Origin: Cryptobacterium curtum DSM 15641
Lineage (GTDB): Bacteria; Actinomycetota; Coriobacteriia; Coriobacteriales; Eggerthellaceae
DNA length: 64,000 nucleotides
Assembly (NCBI RefSeq): GCF_000023845.1
Contig: NC_013170.1
Coordinates: 620,001-684,000, forward strand
Direction of reading: 5' to 3'
In this document: positions 8,429 through 16,748 of the stretch, in pieces
How the letters are laid out: each line of letters opens with the position of its first letter
Position numbering within the stretch: the first letter of the stretch is position 1
Notes under the pieces: generated by a model
The model's database searches: none
Seen by the model: the letters and a program-made list of their open reading frames with translations, nothing else
What the model was told of the DNA's origin: nothing
Position numbers and translations under genes: made by a program

Positions 8429-9031
8429 ATGAAGAGGTGCGTTCTGATCGGTGGTATCGGTTCTGGTAAGTCCACGGTATCTCGCATGCTGCAAGAACAT
8501 GGCGCTGCATGTGTCGATTTGGATGATTGCGGACACGAAGTTTTACTTAATCCAACCGTTATTTCAATGCTGACTGAAACCTTTGGCGAGGACATCCTTG
8601 ATGCACAAGGGCAGATTGATCATGCGGCACTGGCGCAGAAGGCATTTGCGACACCACAGGCAACGGTTCGTTTGAATGCTATCACTCAGCCGCGTCTTTT
8701 ACGTATCGCACAGAAGCGCCTTGATGACCTCGAAGCGGATGGCTGCGCGATCGCCTTTGTCGAGATATCGGCCTACGATGGGCCAGATGGCACGTTTGCT
8801 CCCTTGTTCCGCACCGATGATGCGGTGATATCAGTCACGGCACCCAAGCGTCTGCGTATCGAGCGGGCAATTGGCAAGGGATATTCGGAACAAGACGTAC
8901 GCAACCGCATTGCGCGGCAGGTAAGCGATGCGCAGCGAGCATTATGGGCTGATTTTGTTATCAGCAATAAAGGAACGCTGGCCGACCTGCAGGCACATGT
9001 GGATGCTATCTGGAAAAAGATAACCGCTTAA
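8429..9031 (+). CDS. coaE: Dephospho-CoA kinase
   Basis: A 200-residue P-loop kinase that phosphorylates the 3' hydroxyl of dephospho-CoA, the last step of coenzyme A synthesis. The Walker A motif GGIGSGKST lies at residues 8-16, followed by the substrate motif DLDDCGHEVL, and the lid region KGYSEQDVRNRIARQ near residue 150. Length is normal. AGGAGG lies nine bases before the ATG at 8429. The partner step, coaD, is also in this window at 42148. Confidence 0.94.
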   Translation: MKRCVLIGGIGSGKSTVSRMLQEHGAACVDLDDCGHEVLLNPTVISMLTETFGEDILDAQGQIDHAALAQKAFATPQATVRLNAITQPRLLRIAQKRLDDLEADGCAIAFVEISAYDGPDGTFAPLFRTDDAVISVTAPKRLRIERAIGKGYSEQDVRNRIARQVSDAQRALWADFVISNKGTLADLQAHVDAIWKKITA

Positions 9032-9082
9032 ACACAGCTTTCTTCCGCATCATTTTTTATAGTTACCCCCCCTATACTGAGA

Positions 9083-9118
9083 GCCGTTGCCGCTATTGCA
9101 TCGCAGCGGCTTTTCTTT
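9083..9118 (+). terminator. Terminator after coaE
   Basis: Eight-pair stem GCCGTTGC / GCAGCGGC (one G-U), 12-base loop, then TTTTCTTT. It lies between coaE and uvrB, 17 bases before the uvrB start, so uvrB transcription from upstream may be attenuated here. Confidence 0.75.
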
Positions 9119-9134
9119 AAGCAAAGGTGGTTAC

Positions 9135-11261
9135 ATGCCGCATCTTTCAAATATTGATGGGTCAACAATGGAAGGAAAGCTTCCCGACGTACGTTTAGCG
9201 GGACAGCCGTTTCGAGTGGTGGCACCTTTTGAGCCCTCGGGCGATCAGCCGGCTGCCATCCGTGCACTTGCGCAGGGTGTTCAGGATGGATTGCGCTATC
9301 AAACACTCCTTGGTGTGACGGGCAGTGGCAAGACGTTCACGATGGCTAAGACCATTGAAAGCCTCCAGCGTCCAACGCTCGTGCTTGAACCAAATAAAAC
9401 CCTCGCAGCTCAGGTTGCTGCTGAGTTGCGCGAGTTTTTCCCCGATAACGCAGTTGTTTATTTTGTTTCGTACTACGACTATTACCAGCCCGAAGCATAC
9501 GTTCCATCCACTGATACCTTTATTGAAAAAGACGCTTCCATTAATGAAGAGGTGGAAAAGCTGCGTCATGCTGCGACAAGTGCCTTACTGTCACGCCGCG
9601 ATGTGATTGTTGTTGCATCAGTCAGCTGCATCTATGGCATTGGCAGTCCGATGGATTATGCGGGCATGGCGGTGTTTGCCGACAAAGATAAGCCGATTGA
9701 CCGTGATCAAATGATCCATGGACTTATTGACATTCAGTACGACCGCAACGATTACGAATTGACGCGCGGTACGTTTCGGGTGCGGGGTGATGCACTCGAT
9801 GTATTTCCTCCGTATGCAGACAACCCGATTCGTCTTGAATTTTGGGGTGATGAGATTGAGTCAATTACGGAAATCGATAACGTAACTGGTGAAGTGCTCA
9901 ATAGCTACGAAGCGCTTCCTATCTGGCCAGCCTCGCATTATGTTACCGCTAAACCCAAGATGGATCATGCTATTAAGACGATCCGCGAAGAATTGCGTGA
10001 GCGTCTGGCGCAGTTCAAAGAAGAGGGCAAACTGCTGGAAGCACAACGCCTTGAGATGCGTGTTTCGTACGATCTCGAGATGATGGAAACAATGGGTTTC
10101 TGCAGCGGCATCGAAAATTATTCGCGTCATCTAGATGGTCGTTCTCCTGGTGAGCCGCCGTATACGTTACTTGATTACTTTCCGCGCGATTTCATTTGCA
10201 TCGTCGACGAAAGTCACGTAACAGTGCCGCAGGTTCGCGGCATGCACGAAGGTGACCGCAGCCGTAAGGTTACCTTGGCTGAGCACGGTTTTCGTCTGCC
10301 GAGCTGTTTGGATAACCGTCCCTTGCGTTTTGACGAATTTGAGCAACGCGTCGGTCAGTTTATCTATGTGTCGGCTACTCCTGGTGACTATGAGAATCGC
10401 GTAAGCCAGAAAACAGTTGAACAGATTATTCGTCCAACCGGCCTGCTTGATCCTGAGATTATCGTGCGACCAACTGCAAGTCAGATCGATGATATTATCG
10501 ACGAGGCCCGTGCACGTGCGCAAAATCATGAACGCACGCTGATTACTACGTTAACGAAGAAAATGGCAGAAGATCTAACTGATCATCTACTTGATCAGAG
10601 TATCAAGGCGCGCTATATGCATTCCGATATTGGTACGCTTGAACGTGTGGATATCTTACGCGAGCTGCGCCAAGGAAAATTCGATGTTCTTGTTGGTATC
10701 AATCTACTGCGTGAAGGGCTTGACTTACCCGAGGTGTCGCTGGTGGCCATTCTTGATGCCGACAAAGAAGGTTTCTTGCGCCATTATCGATCGCTCATTC
10801 AGACCATTGGTCGTGCGGCGCGAAATGCCCATGGTCAGGTAATTATGTATGCCGATAAGCGCACTGATTCCATGGACTTGGCTATCACGGAAACGCAACG
10901 CCGACGTGCCCTTCAGATGGCCTATAACGAAAAACATGGGATTACTCCCCAGACAATCAAAAAAGACATCAATGACATCATGGATTATGTCCAGCAGGAA
11001 GCAGGGGATGTTTCAGCTGAGCAGATCAACCAAGAGCTTGCAAGCCTATCGCGGGGCGAAGTTATGCGCGTGGTGGCCGCAATGGAAGAAGACATGCGCC
11101 AGGCTTCGGCTGACCTTGACTTCGATCGGGCTGCTTCACTGCGCGATCAGATTGTTCGTTTGAAATCTCAAGTTGAGGGACAAAGCGAAGAAGATGTCTT
11201 GGCTGGCTTGAAGAAGACAGCGCGAAAGGGGAGTGATTTCGGTCGCCGCAAACGTGCTTAG
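9135..11261 (+). CDS. uvrB: Excinuclease ABC subunit B
   Basis: A 708-residue DNA repair helicase-like protein that verifies damage with UvrA and recruits UvrC for incision. It has Walker [11 protein letters not shown] (near residue 60), the beta-hairpin region [12 protein letters not shown] (near 115), motif [10 protein letters not shown], motif [11 protein letters not shown], and a C-terminal UVR domain ([15 protein letters not shown]). Length is normal. ATG at 9135 is chosen for AAAGGTGG seven bases upstream; a longer in-frame version begins at 9087 inside the terminator stem and is unlikely. The radical SAM gene follows 51 bases later and may be cotranscribed. Confidence 0.96.
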   Translation: MPHLSNIDGSTMEGKLPDVRLAGQPFRVVAPFEPSGDQPAAIRALAQGVQDGLRYQTLLGVTGSGKTFTMAKTIESLQRPTLVLEPNKTLAAQVAAELREFFPDNAVVYFVSYYDYYQPEAYVPSTDTFIEKDASINEEVEKLRHAATSALLSRRDVIVVASVSCIYGIGSPMDYAGMAVFADKDKPIDRDQMIHGLIDIQYDRNDYELTRGTFRVRGDALDVFPPYADNPIRLEFWGDEIESITEIDNVTGEVLNSYEALPIWPASHYVTAKPKMDHAIKTIREELRERLAQFKEEGKLLEAQRLEMRVSYDLEMMETMGFCSGIENYSRHLDGRSPGEPPYTLLDYFPRDFICIVDESHVTVPQVRGMHEGDRSRKVTLAEHGFRLPSCLDNRPLRFDEFEQRVGQFIYVSATPGDYENRVSQKTVEQIIRPTGLLDPEIIVRPTASQIDDIIDEARARAQNHERTLITTLTKKMAEDLTDHLLDQSIKARYMHSDIGTLERVDILRELRQGKFDVLVGINLLREGLDLPEVSLVAILDADKEGFLRHYRSLIQTIGRAARNAHGQVIMYADKRTDSMDLAITETQRRRALQMAYNEKHGITPQTIKKDINDIMDYVQQEAGDVSAEQINQELASLSRGEVMRVVAAMEEDMRQASADLDFDRAASLRDQIVRLKSQVEGQSEEDVLAGLKKTARKGSDFGRRKRA

Positions 11262-11312
11262 TGCTGGCAATGCGATAAAATGGAATACATAGCAGGCAAG
11301 GGGGCGATTCGA

Positions 11313-12800
11313 ATGAAGATCCGCTTTTTGGAGCCGGGAAACCCGCCCTATAGACCATCACCGCTCAATTGGTTTGTGTACGACCGTACTATCCGTACGC
11401 CATCGAATGGCATGCTTATTCTGGCAACTATCCTGCACCGTCGCTATGAAGATGTCTATTGTTACAGCGAATCCATCTCGCGGATCGTTTGGGACGATGT
11501 GCTTGACGCCGATGTGATATGCCTATCTATTTTTACCTTCAGCGCGAATAGGGGCTATGAGTTAGCTGACTATATCCGCCAGCATAGTTCGGCGGTAATC
11601 ATTATTGGTGGGCTTCATGCAACGCTTTGCGCTGAAGAAGCATTAGCCCATGCTGATTATGTTCTTACTGGCGAAGGCGATGAAAGCCTGCCACGGCTTG
11701 TTGCGGCCCTTGAGACACATACCGTGACCGATGGTATTCCCGGTGTGTACTACTGGCGTGCAGGGCGGCCTACGTGTGACACACCAGCGGTGCTGCCGCA
11801 TGACATCGAAACTATTCCTGACCGTACATTGCTGTATCGTTTTAAAGAAATGGCGGGTCATTCCACCATATGGGCGCAGGTACATGCTTCGCGTGGTTGC
11901 CCTTATCATTGTGATTACTGTTCGCTTGTGGCGGCATTTGGATCTGGTGTCCGATGTCGTGCTCCTGAAACCGTTGTCGAGGATATTCGTCAGGCTATTG
12001 ATTTCTTCGATACGGGACACCATCGCCTGGCGCGTATGTTGTGGATTACCGACGATAACTTTTTTGCCAATCGCTCCTGGGCAATTTCAGTACTGCAGGC
12101 CCTTATCGAAAGCGATATCAATTACACCTTCACTATTCAGGCGCGTTATGAAGTGGGTTTCGACGATGAAATGCTTGACCTTTTGGCGCGGGCAGGGTTT
12201 ATTGAGATAGCAATGGGTATCGAATTTCTAGAAGATGAGGCGTTTGAACTCTACCATAAGACATCCACCTATTCACAGATAGAGCAGTCTGTAGCGAATA
12301 TCAAACGACATGGATTGCGGGTGCGCGGATTGTTTATTGTCGGTGCCGACAATCATGAGGTTGGTGTTGGTGATCGACTGGCCGATTTTGTCATCAGCCA
12401 CGACATCGACGGTGTCCTCGTGCAATCGATGTATTTTATTCCCGGTACACCAGTGTATAAAACGCATCAAGACCAGTTGTTCGACACCAGCAATTGGAGT
12501 CGCAACATGGGTAAGGTGGTGCATTACCCACAGCATATGACAGCCGTTCAGCTGCAGTGTGAAATGATTCATGCGACAAAACGTATTTATTCATTTAAGC
12601 GCCTTGTTCAGGCCTTGTTGTGCAAGCGCGGCATTAATCGCACGCTATTTCTTGGCGAATGGCTATGGTACGTTTTTGTGCGTGCTGACCTGCGGCGCGA
12701 TTTATCGTATTTGCGCGAAAAGGATAGACAAGAGCAGGTGGCTCATCATAAACCACACAACCTACAGTGTCTTGGCATAGGGACCTCATCGACGCTGTAG
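11313..12800 (+). CDS. B12-binding-domain radical SAM protein
   Basis: A 495-residue protein with an N-terminal cobalamin-binding-type Rossmann domain (about residues 20-140, with ADVICLSIFTFSANRGYEL and IIGGLHATLCAEEALAHADY, but no DxHxxG histidine motif) and a radical SAM domain whose cluster motif CPYHCDYC gives Cys196, Cys200 and Cys203. The C-terminal half has the radical SAM barrel (EIAMGIEFLEDEAFELYHKT). Family members modify or cleave diverse substrates; methyltransfer, ring contraction and thioether chemistry are all known, so the substrate cannot be named. ATG at 11313 is preferred over 11280 because CAAGGGGG is well placed upstream. The stop codon lies inside a terminator stem. Confidence 0.85.
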   Translation: MKIRFLEPGNPPYRPSPLNWFVYDRTIRTPSNGMLILATILHRRYEDVYCYSESISRIVWDDVLDADVICLSIFTFSANRGYELADYIRQHSSAVIIIGGLHATLCAEEALAHADYVLTGEGDESLPRLVAALETHTVTDGIPGVYYWRAGRPTCDTPAVLPHDIETIPDRTLLYRFKEMAGHSTIWAQVHASRGCPYHCDYCSLVAAFGSGVRCRAPETVVEDIRQAIDFFDTGHHRLARMLWITDDNFFANRSWAISVLQALIESDINYTFTIQARYEVGFDDEMLDLLARAGFIEIAMGIEFLEDEAFELYHKTSTYSQIEQSVANIKRHGLRVRGLFIVGADNHEVGVGDRLADFVISHDIDGVLVQSMYFIPGTPVYKTHQDQLFDTSNWSRNMGKVVHYPQHMTAVQLQCEMIHATKRIYSFKRLVQALLCKRGINRTLFLGEWLWYVFVRADLRRDLSYLREKDRQEQVAHHKPHNLQCLGIGTSSTL

Positions 12801-12806
12801 GTTTTG
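12759..12806 (+). terminator. Terminator overlapping the radical SAM stop codon
   Basis: A perfect nine-pair dyad AACCTACAG (12759-12767) / CTGTAGGTT (12795-12803), extended by three pairs after one mismatch, and followed by TTTT overlapping the stem end. The TAG stop of the gene is in the 3' arm, so ribosomes reaching the stop would disturb the hairpin. Confidence 0.6.
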
Positions 12807-12828
12807 CGGGCATTAAGTAAAGAGCGAT

Positions 12829-13743
12829 TTATTCGCTGATCATCGAAAGATAACGCTCTCCGGTGTCAGGTAAGATGGCGACAATAGTCTTTCCAGCCGA
12901 TTCAGGGCGTGCCGCAACTTCAGCGGCAGCAGCGGCCGCCGCGCCAGATGAAATGCCTACCAGGATACCCTGTTCTTGCGAAAGTTTACGTTGATAGGCG
13001 AGCGCTGTTTCACTCGTTACATGCAGCAGTTCGTCAAAGATATTCATATCCATCGTCTCAGCAATGAATCCAGGGGCAAGACCCTGGATCTTATGCTTGC
13101 CCGGTGCACCACCAGCAAGAATGGGAGATTCTTCTGGTTCGAGTGCGAAGATTTTGATGTTGGGGTTCTGCTCGCGCAGATACTTGCCTGCACCCGACAG
13201 GGTGCCACCCGTGCCAACACCAGCAATAAAGATATCGATCGTGCCTTCAGTATCCTTCCAGATTTCAGGACCGGTAGTGCGGTAGTGAATCTGCGGATTA
13301 ACCGGGTTAGTAAATTGGCTTGGAGCAAAGCTATTTGGTGTGCTGGCCAGTAATTCCTTAGCACGTGCGTCGGCACCGGGTACACCATCGGCACCGGGCG
13401 TCAAAACCAGTTCGGCACCGTAGGCCTTGATAAGATTGCGGCGCTCGACGCTCATGGTTTCAGGCATGGTTACAATAAGTTTCAAGCCACGTGCAGCGGC
13501 AACCATAGCCAATCCAACACCGGTGTTACCTGAAGTGGATTCGATAAGTACCGAGTCTTTGTTAATAAGGCCGCGCTCAAAGGCATCATCAATAATAGCC
13601 TTTGCGATGCGGTCTTTTACGCTGCCGCCTGGGTTCTGTGATTCGAGTTTTCCGTAGACATTTGCGTTGTCACTTACCTTGAGGGTGACAAGGGGAGTAT
13701 TCCCCACAAGTTCGTCAATGCTCTGCACTGCCTTTACTGTCAT
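12829..13743 (-). CDS. cysK: Cysteine synthase A (O-acetylserine sulfhydrylase)
   Basis: A 304-residue PLP enzyme that makes cysteine from O-acetylserine and sulfide. The PLP lysine is in NPGGSVKDR (about residue 42), the substrate loop is TSGNTG, and the phosphate-binding loop is GTGGTLSG. Length is normal. ATG at 13743 is chosen; the open frame extends 46 codons upstream through a promoter and an operator-like dyad, so the longer start is not credible. The gene is alone on its strand, convergent with the radical SAM gene. The dyad at 13763-13790 and the Rrf2 gene 900 bases away suggest regulation by sulfur or redox state. Confidence 0.94.
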   Translation of the reverse strand: MTVKAVQSIDELVGNTPLVTLKVSDNANVYGKLESQNPGGSVKDRIAKAIIDDAFERGLINKDSVLIESTSGNTGVGLAMVAAARGLKLIVTMPETMSVERRNLIKAYGAELVLTPGADGVPGADARAKELLASTPNSFAPSQFTNPVNPQIHYRTTGPEIWKDTEGTIDIFIAGVGTGGTLSGAGKYLREQNPNIKIFALEPEESPILAGGAPGKHKIQGLAPGFIAETMDMNIFDELLHVTSETALAYQRKLSQEQGILVGISSGAAAAAAAEVAARPESAGKTIVAILPDTGERYLSMISE

Positions 13744-13762
13744 GACCGTCTTCTTTCTTCTC

Positions 13763-13790
13763 CTAGTAACAAATCCTACTAAGTTACTAG
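13763..13790 (-). promoter_or_regulatory. Operator-like dyad in the cysK leader
   Basis: Perfect inverted repeat CTAGTAAC - 12 bases - GTTACTAG, 20 bases upstream of the cysK start codon and just downstream of the predicted transcription start. Position and symmetry fit a repressor site acting as a roadblock. The nearby Rrf2 protein is the obvious candidate to bind it, but this is inference. Confidence 0.6.
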
Positions 13791-13809
13791 ACTTAATATA
13801 ACAATGCCT

Positions 13810-13838
13810 ACCATAGAATGAGGGGGAGACGTCGTCAA
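13810..13838 (-). promoter_or_regulatory. cysK promoter
   Basis: On the minus strand: -35 TTGACG (13833-13838), 17-base spacer, -10 TATGGT (13810-13815). Transcription would begin near 13803, upstream of the dyad. Confidence 0.6.
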
Positions 13839-14030
13839 GCAAAAGCATGCGAGGATACGCGAATACCCATGTATCCACCATGTATTACGTTGTTTATTGT
13901 TCTGTTGCTATTGTGCGACACGTCATAAAGCGTATTCTTGCGCTGATCGTTTGCTTTACAGGGGCCATTCAATGAGACTGGTCTTCACCTAACAAGTGAG
14001 TGATCTTCGTTTTGTTAAACCAGGTCTAGG

Positions 14031-14426
14031 CTATTCCGCTTCCTGGTTTGCGGGAATTGTCTTAACCCCAAAGGTGAAATAGATGATATGGATTATCCAG
14101 ACGCATAGCAGTACCAGACAACCAACTACGATGCCTTTTCGTCCCATTAAGACAGCGCCAATACCCATTAGCAATGTGACAACTGACATGATGCGAATTT
14201 TAGTTTTTCGGGTCATGCCACGATGGGCTACGTAGTCAGCTAGGTTGTCCTGGTAGAGCTTTGTATGCGTAAACCAGGTGTTCAGGCGCTCTGAGCTTCG
14301 CGCAAAACAATAGGCGGCGACAAGTAAAAAGGGAACCGAGGGCAGTAGAGGAATAACAGCACCAACGGCACCGAGCCCAAGTCCGAGACAGCCAAGTATA
14401 AGGTAGAGGATCTTCTTAATATTCAT
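14031..14426 (-). CDS. DUF454 (YbaN-like) small membrane protein
   Basis: A 131-residue protein with three or four hydrophobic segments: residues 5-30 (LYLILGCLGLGLGAVGAVIPLLPSV is the core, given in part as GLGLGAVGAVIPLLPSVPF), a short second stretch, and two near the C-terminus. The motif PLLPSVPFLLVAAYCFARSS with ERLNTWF and the word HRGMTRKTKIRI are family hallmarks. Function is not known; YbaN in E. coli is uncharacterised. ATG at 14426 has AAGG eight bases upstream. The upstream extension of the frame (to 14516) lacks such support. It lies between cysK and the Rrf2 gene, divergent from the latter. Confidence 0.8.
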   Translation of the reverse strand: MNIKKILYLILGCLGLGLGAVGAVIPLLPSVPFLLVAAYCFARSSERLNTWFTHTKLYQDNLADYVAHRGMTRKTKIRIMSVVTLLMGIGAVLMGRKGIVVGCLVLLCVWIIHIIYFTFGVKTIPANQEAE

Positions 14427-14590
14427 GCATAAGCCTTGTCGACTCCCGTTCGCGATAGATCTTAAGGCAAAACGAATCGTTTCAAAAGCATAAACATCCT
14501 TGGATGAGGCATCCAACGAAACCGGTGCTTCAAACGTACGATTACCATATCCAACGAAGCATATGCTTTAGCGCACGATTGTCGCATGGG

Positions 14591-14608
14591 CATGAACCCT
14601 ATTTCATG
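14591..14608 (+). promoter_or_regulatory. Dyad upstream of the Rrf2 regulator gene
   Basis: Perfect six-base inverted repeat CATGAA-CCCTAT-TTCATG, 35 bases before the start codon. It lies where a core promoter should be, so it could be an autoregulatory site. The sequence is not like the cysK dyad. Confidence 0.4.
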
Positions 14609-14642
14609 TCATACTAACAGGAAAAGAAGGGAAGGCGGACGG

Positions 14643-15101
14643 ATGAAGATCTCGACGAAAGGACGCTATGCCCTGCGCTTGGCTATTGACGTCGCGCAGC
14701 ATCAGCTTGCTGGTCCAGTGCCGCTGCGTGAGTCGGCTAAACGACAGGGAATTTCAGTTAAATACATGGAGCAACTTGCTGCTCAAATGACCCATGGCGG
14801 ACTTTTAACAAGCACGCGCGGCGCACATGGAGGTTATCGTTTAGCGCGCTTGGATACGGATATTACAGCGGGTGACATTCTTCGCGTGAGCGAAGGCGGC
14901 TATGCGCCTGTAGCGTGTCTCGAGGATGATTTTGGCATCTGTCCCCATCGGGGCGCCTGCGAAACTATTGCCTTCTGGGAGGGTCTTGACCAAGCGATCG
15001 AGCGCTATGTCGATAGTGTTACGCTGGCAGATCTGGTTGCCCAGGCACAGCAGGCTGCGTCTCGTGCGCAGGAGGCATTTCCTCTTCGTCATTCCCGTTA
15101 A
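14643..15101 (+). CDS. Rrf2 family transcriptional regulator with three cysteines (IscR/NsrR type)
   Basis: A 152-residue winged-helix regulator. The start MKISTKGRYALRLAIDVA and the recognition region KYMEQLAAQMTHGGLLTSTRG with GGYRLAR are classic Rrf2. Cysteines at 92, 100 and 106 (C-x7-C-x5-C) match the place of the Fe-S ligands of IscR and NsrR, so it probably senses redox, nitric oxide or cluster supply; the sulfur regulator CymR lacks these cysteines. ATG at 14643 has GGAAGGCGGA upstream. The neighbours, cysK and a flavodoxin-ferredoxin protein, fit a sulfur or redox regulon. The last 83 bases of the gene overlap the end of the convergent EFR1 gene. Confidence 0.88.
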   Translation: MKISTKGRYALRLAIDVAQHQLAGPVPLRESAKRQGISVKYMEQLAAQMTHGGLLTSTRGAHGGYRLARLDTDITAGDILRVSEGGYAPVACLEDDFGICPHRGACETIAFWEGLDQAIERYVDSVTLADLVAQAQQAASRAQEAFPLRHSR

Positions 15102-15960
15102 TAGGATGAATAATTTCTTCGGGTTCGGGAATAGACATGTCGACACTTTGCGCAATAGCCGCGGTGAACGTGGGGTTTGCATCAAGGATAGGGTTTGTGT
15201 AACGCTGCCGCCGCGTCGTGCTTGTTCCGTATTGAATGGCTTCAAGCGGGCAGCGCTGTAAACAGGCAAAGCATCGTGTGCAGCGATCAGCTTCCCACGT
15301 GGGAAAGCCGTCTTCATCCTGATAAATCACATTAGTAGGACAAATGTCCCAGCATATACCGCAGCGACTGCAGCGCCCGCGGTTTAGCGAAAAGCGCCGC
15401 GTCGATGACGGCTTATGCTCTTTACCGGTGAATGCACTGAGTACAAGACCAAGAGGATTGCGATCTTCTGCATGCACCATACGTTTGCTGTCAATTTGGA
15501 AAGCGATACTGCGCGCGGTGCGATGTGCGCCTTCGTTCAAACGCTTTTGTTTGCGCGTCGATCCTGGCCCGGTGAGTATGATGCAGTTATTGACGTTTCG
15601 AATAGAGAACGATGCATCAAGCTTAATATGCTGATACTTTGCGAGCATCTTTGCAAAGAAACCAGCGGTATTGCCGACAAATACACCGCACGTGATTACG
15701 CAATAGCAATAACCGGGTACGAAGTCGTTTCCATTGGGCGTAATAAAACACAGCCAGCGAAGAAATTCATCAACAAGTGCGGGTGTGGTGAAGGTGTTAA
15801 CAGGGAATATGAAGCCCAGGTTTTCGCCCTGTTCAACATGGAATCCAAAGGTCCCCTGACGAAAGGCAGACCCCATGTCAGCTAAGGAGTCATGGGTTGC
15901 TTCAGCTATGGTTTGAGCCGCTTCGAGTGAATTTCCCGTTGCGGTGAAATAAAAAATCAT
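15019..15960 (-). CDS. EFR1 family flavodoxin-ferredoxin fusion
   Basis: A 313-residue electron-transfer protein. The N-terminus has a flavodoxin-like FMN-binding start (FTATGNS at residues 5-11), and the C-terminal half has two [4Fe-4S] motifs: Cys197, 200, 203, 207 and Cys227, 230, 233, 237. This is the EFR1 (EFR1 family ferrodoxin) layout common in anaerobes; the redox partners are not known. A Pro/Glu-rich tail of about 40 residues follows and is the part encoded over the end of the Rrf2 gene. A minus-strand -10 (TATACT, 16003-16008) lies about 43 bases before the ATG at 15960. Confidence 0.85.
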   Translation of the reverse strand: MIFYFTATGNSLEAAQTIAEATHDSLADMGSAFRQGTFGFHVEQGENLGFIFPVNTFTTPALVDEFLRWLCFITPNGNDFVPGYCYCVITCGVFVGNTAGFFAKMLAKYQHIKLDASFSIRNVNNCIILTGPGSTRKQKRLNEGAHRTARSIAFQIDSKRMVHAEDRNPLGLVLSAFTGKEHKPSSTRRFSLNRGRCSRCGICWDICPTNVIYQDEDGFPTWEADRCTRCFACLQRCPLEAIQYGTSTTRRQRYTNPILDANPTFTAAIAQSVDMSIPEPEEIIHPINGNDEEEMPPAHETQPAVPGQPDLPA

Positions 15961-16002
15961 GCGTGTCTCGCTGTGGCTTCCGATATCGTCTTGCGAGCGT
16001 TT

Positions 16003-16008
16003 AGTATA
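16003..16008 (-). promoter_or_regulatory. -10 element for the EFR1 gene
   Basis: TATACT on the minus strand, 43 bases before the start codon. No clear -35 was found. Confidence 0.35.
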
Positions 16009-16029
16009 ACGGGTTTGTTACTATTCAGC

Positions 16030-16512
16030 CTAGAGCTCGTCGGTATCTATCCAGATAGTAAACGGCCCATCGTTTTCTAGAGCGATGCGCATATCAGCAC
16101 CAAATTCACCAAACGCAGCAGACGGGAGCGTGTCGATAACCTGTTTACAGAAGAAGCGATATAGGGAAAGCGCTTGTTCTTGCGATGCCGAACGGGCAAA
16201 ACTTGGTCGACGACCATGAGAGACGTCAGCGAAAAGCGTGAACTGTGACACGATAAGTGCCTGGGCGTTCACCTCAGCAAGCGACAGGTTGGTTTTGTGT
16301 GTATCATCCTCAAAAATGCGCAGCGAAGATATCTTGCGCCATAAACGGTGGGCATCTTCTTCGCGATCGTTATGCCCAACACCAAGAAGTACGACGATGC
16401 CCTTTTCGATAGCCCGATTAGGCTCGCCAGAAATAATTCCTGCTAGTGTCTTGTCGGTATCGTCGTCGATGAATACCTGCGCACAATTGACGCGTTGTAC
16501 GAGTGCGCGCAT
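16030..16512 (-). CDS. dtd: D-aminoacyl-tRNA deacylase
   Basis: A 160-residue tRNA-editing enzyme that frees D-amino acids, and glycine from mischarged tRNA-Ala. The family signatures SQFTL (residues 92-96) and the gly-cis-Pro type NDGPFTIW near the C-terminus are both present. A 10-residue insert near residue 18 (DTDKTLAGII) is slightly longer than usual. It is the only gene under the promoter at 16539-16567 and AAGGATGA precedes the ATG. Confidence 0.93.
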   Translation of the reverse strand: MRALVQRVNCAQVFIDDDTDKTLAGIISGEPNRAIEKGIVVLLGVGHNDREEDAHRLWRKISSLRIFEDDTHKTNLSLAEVNAQALIVSQFTLFADVSHGRRPSFARSASQEQALSLYRFFCKQVIDTLPSAAFGEFGADMRIALENDGPFTIWIDTDEL

Positions 16513-16538
16513 AGATCATCCTTTCTTCAGTATTAAGC

Positions 16539-16567
16539 GTATTATTAAGTGGTTTTCAATATATCAA
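16539..16567 (-). promoter_or_regulatory. dtd promoter
   Basis: Minus strand: -35 TTGATA (16562-16567), 17-base spacer, -10 TAATAC (16539-16544). The start codon of dtd is about 27 bases downstream. Confidence 0.65.
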
Positions 16568-16748
16568 CCAGCTGGATAGAGCAGATACGTGCTGCAAAAA
16601 AGACAGGTAGCGGACAGGTTTGTGCCCACCAATCTGTCCCGAATAGAGTATATGATACACTTGTTCGTATTTAGAGGCCTTTTAGTTGGGCAGTTTGTTG
16701 CTTGCTCTGTGGCGGGAGTGTATTGAATGGGAAGGAACAAGCGCAGCT

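Noticed and set aside
13744-13881. N-terminal extension of cysK
   Set aside because: The extra codons run through a promoter and the dyad, and the shorter start gives the normal CysK length.
16640-16690. LexA/SOS box before recN
   Set aside because: CGAA and TTCG words occur but are 20 bases apart, not in the GAAC-N4-GTTC arrangement.
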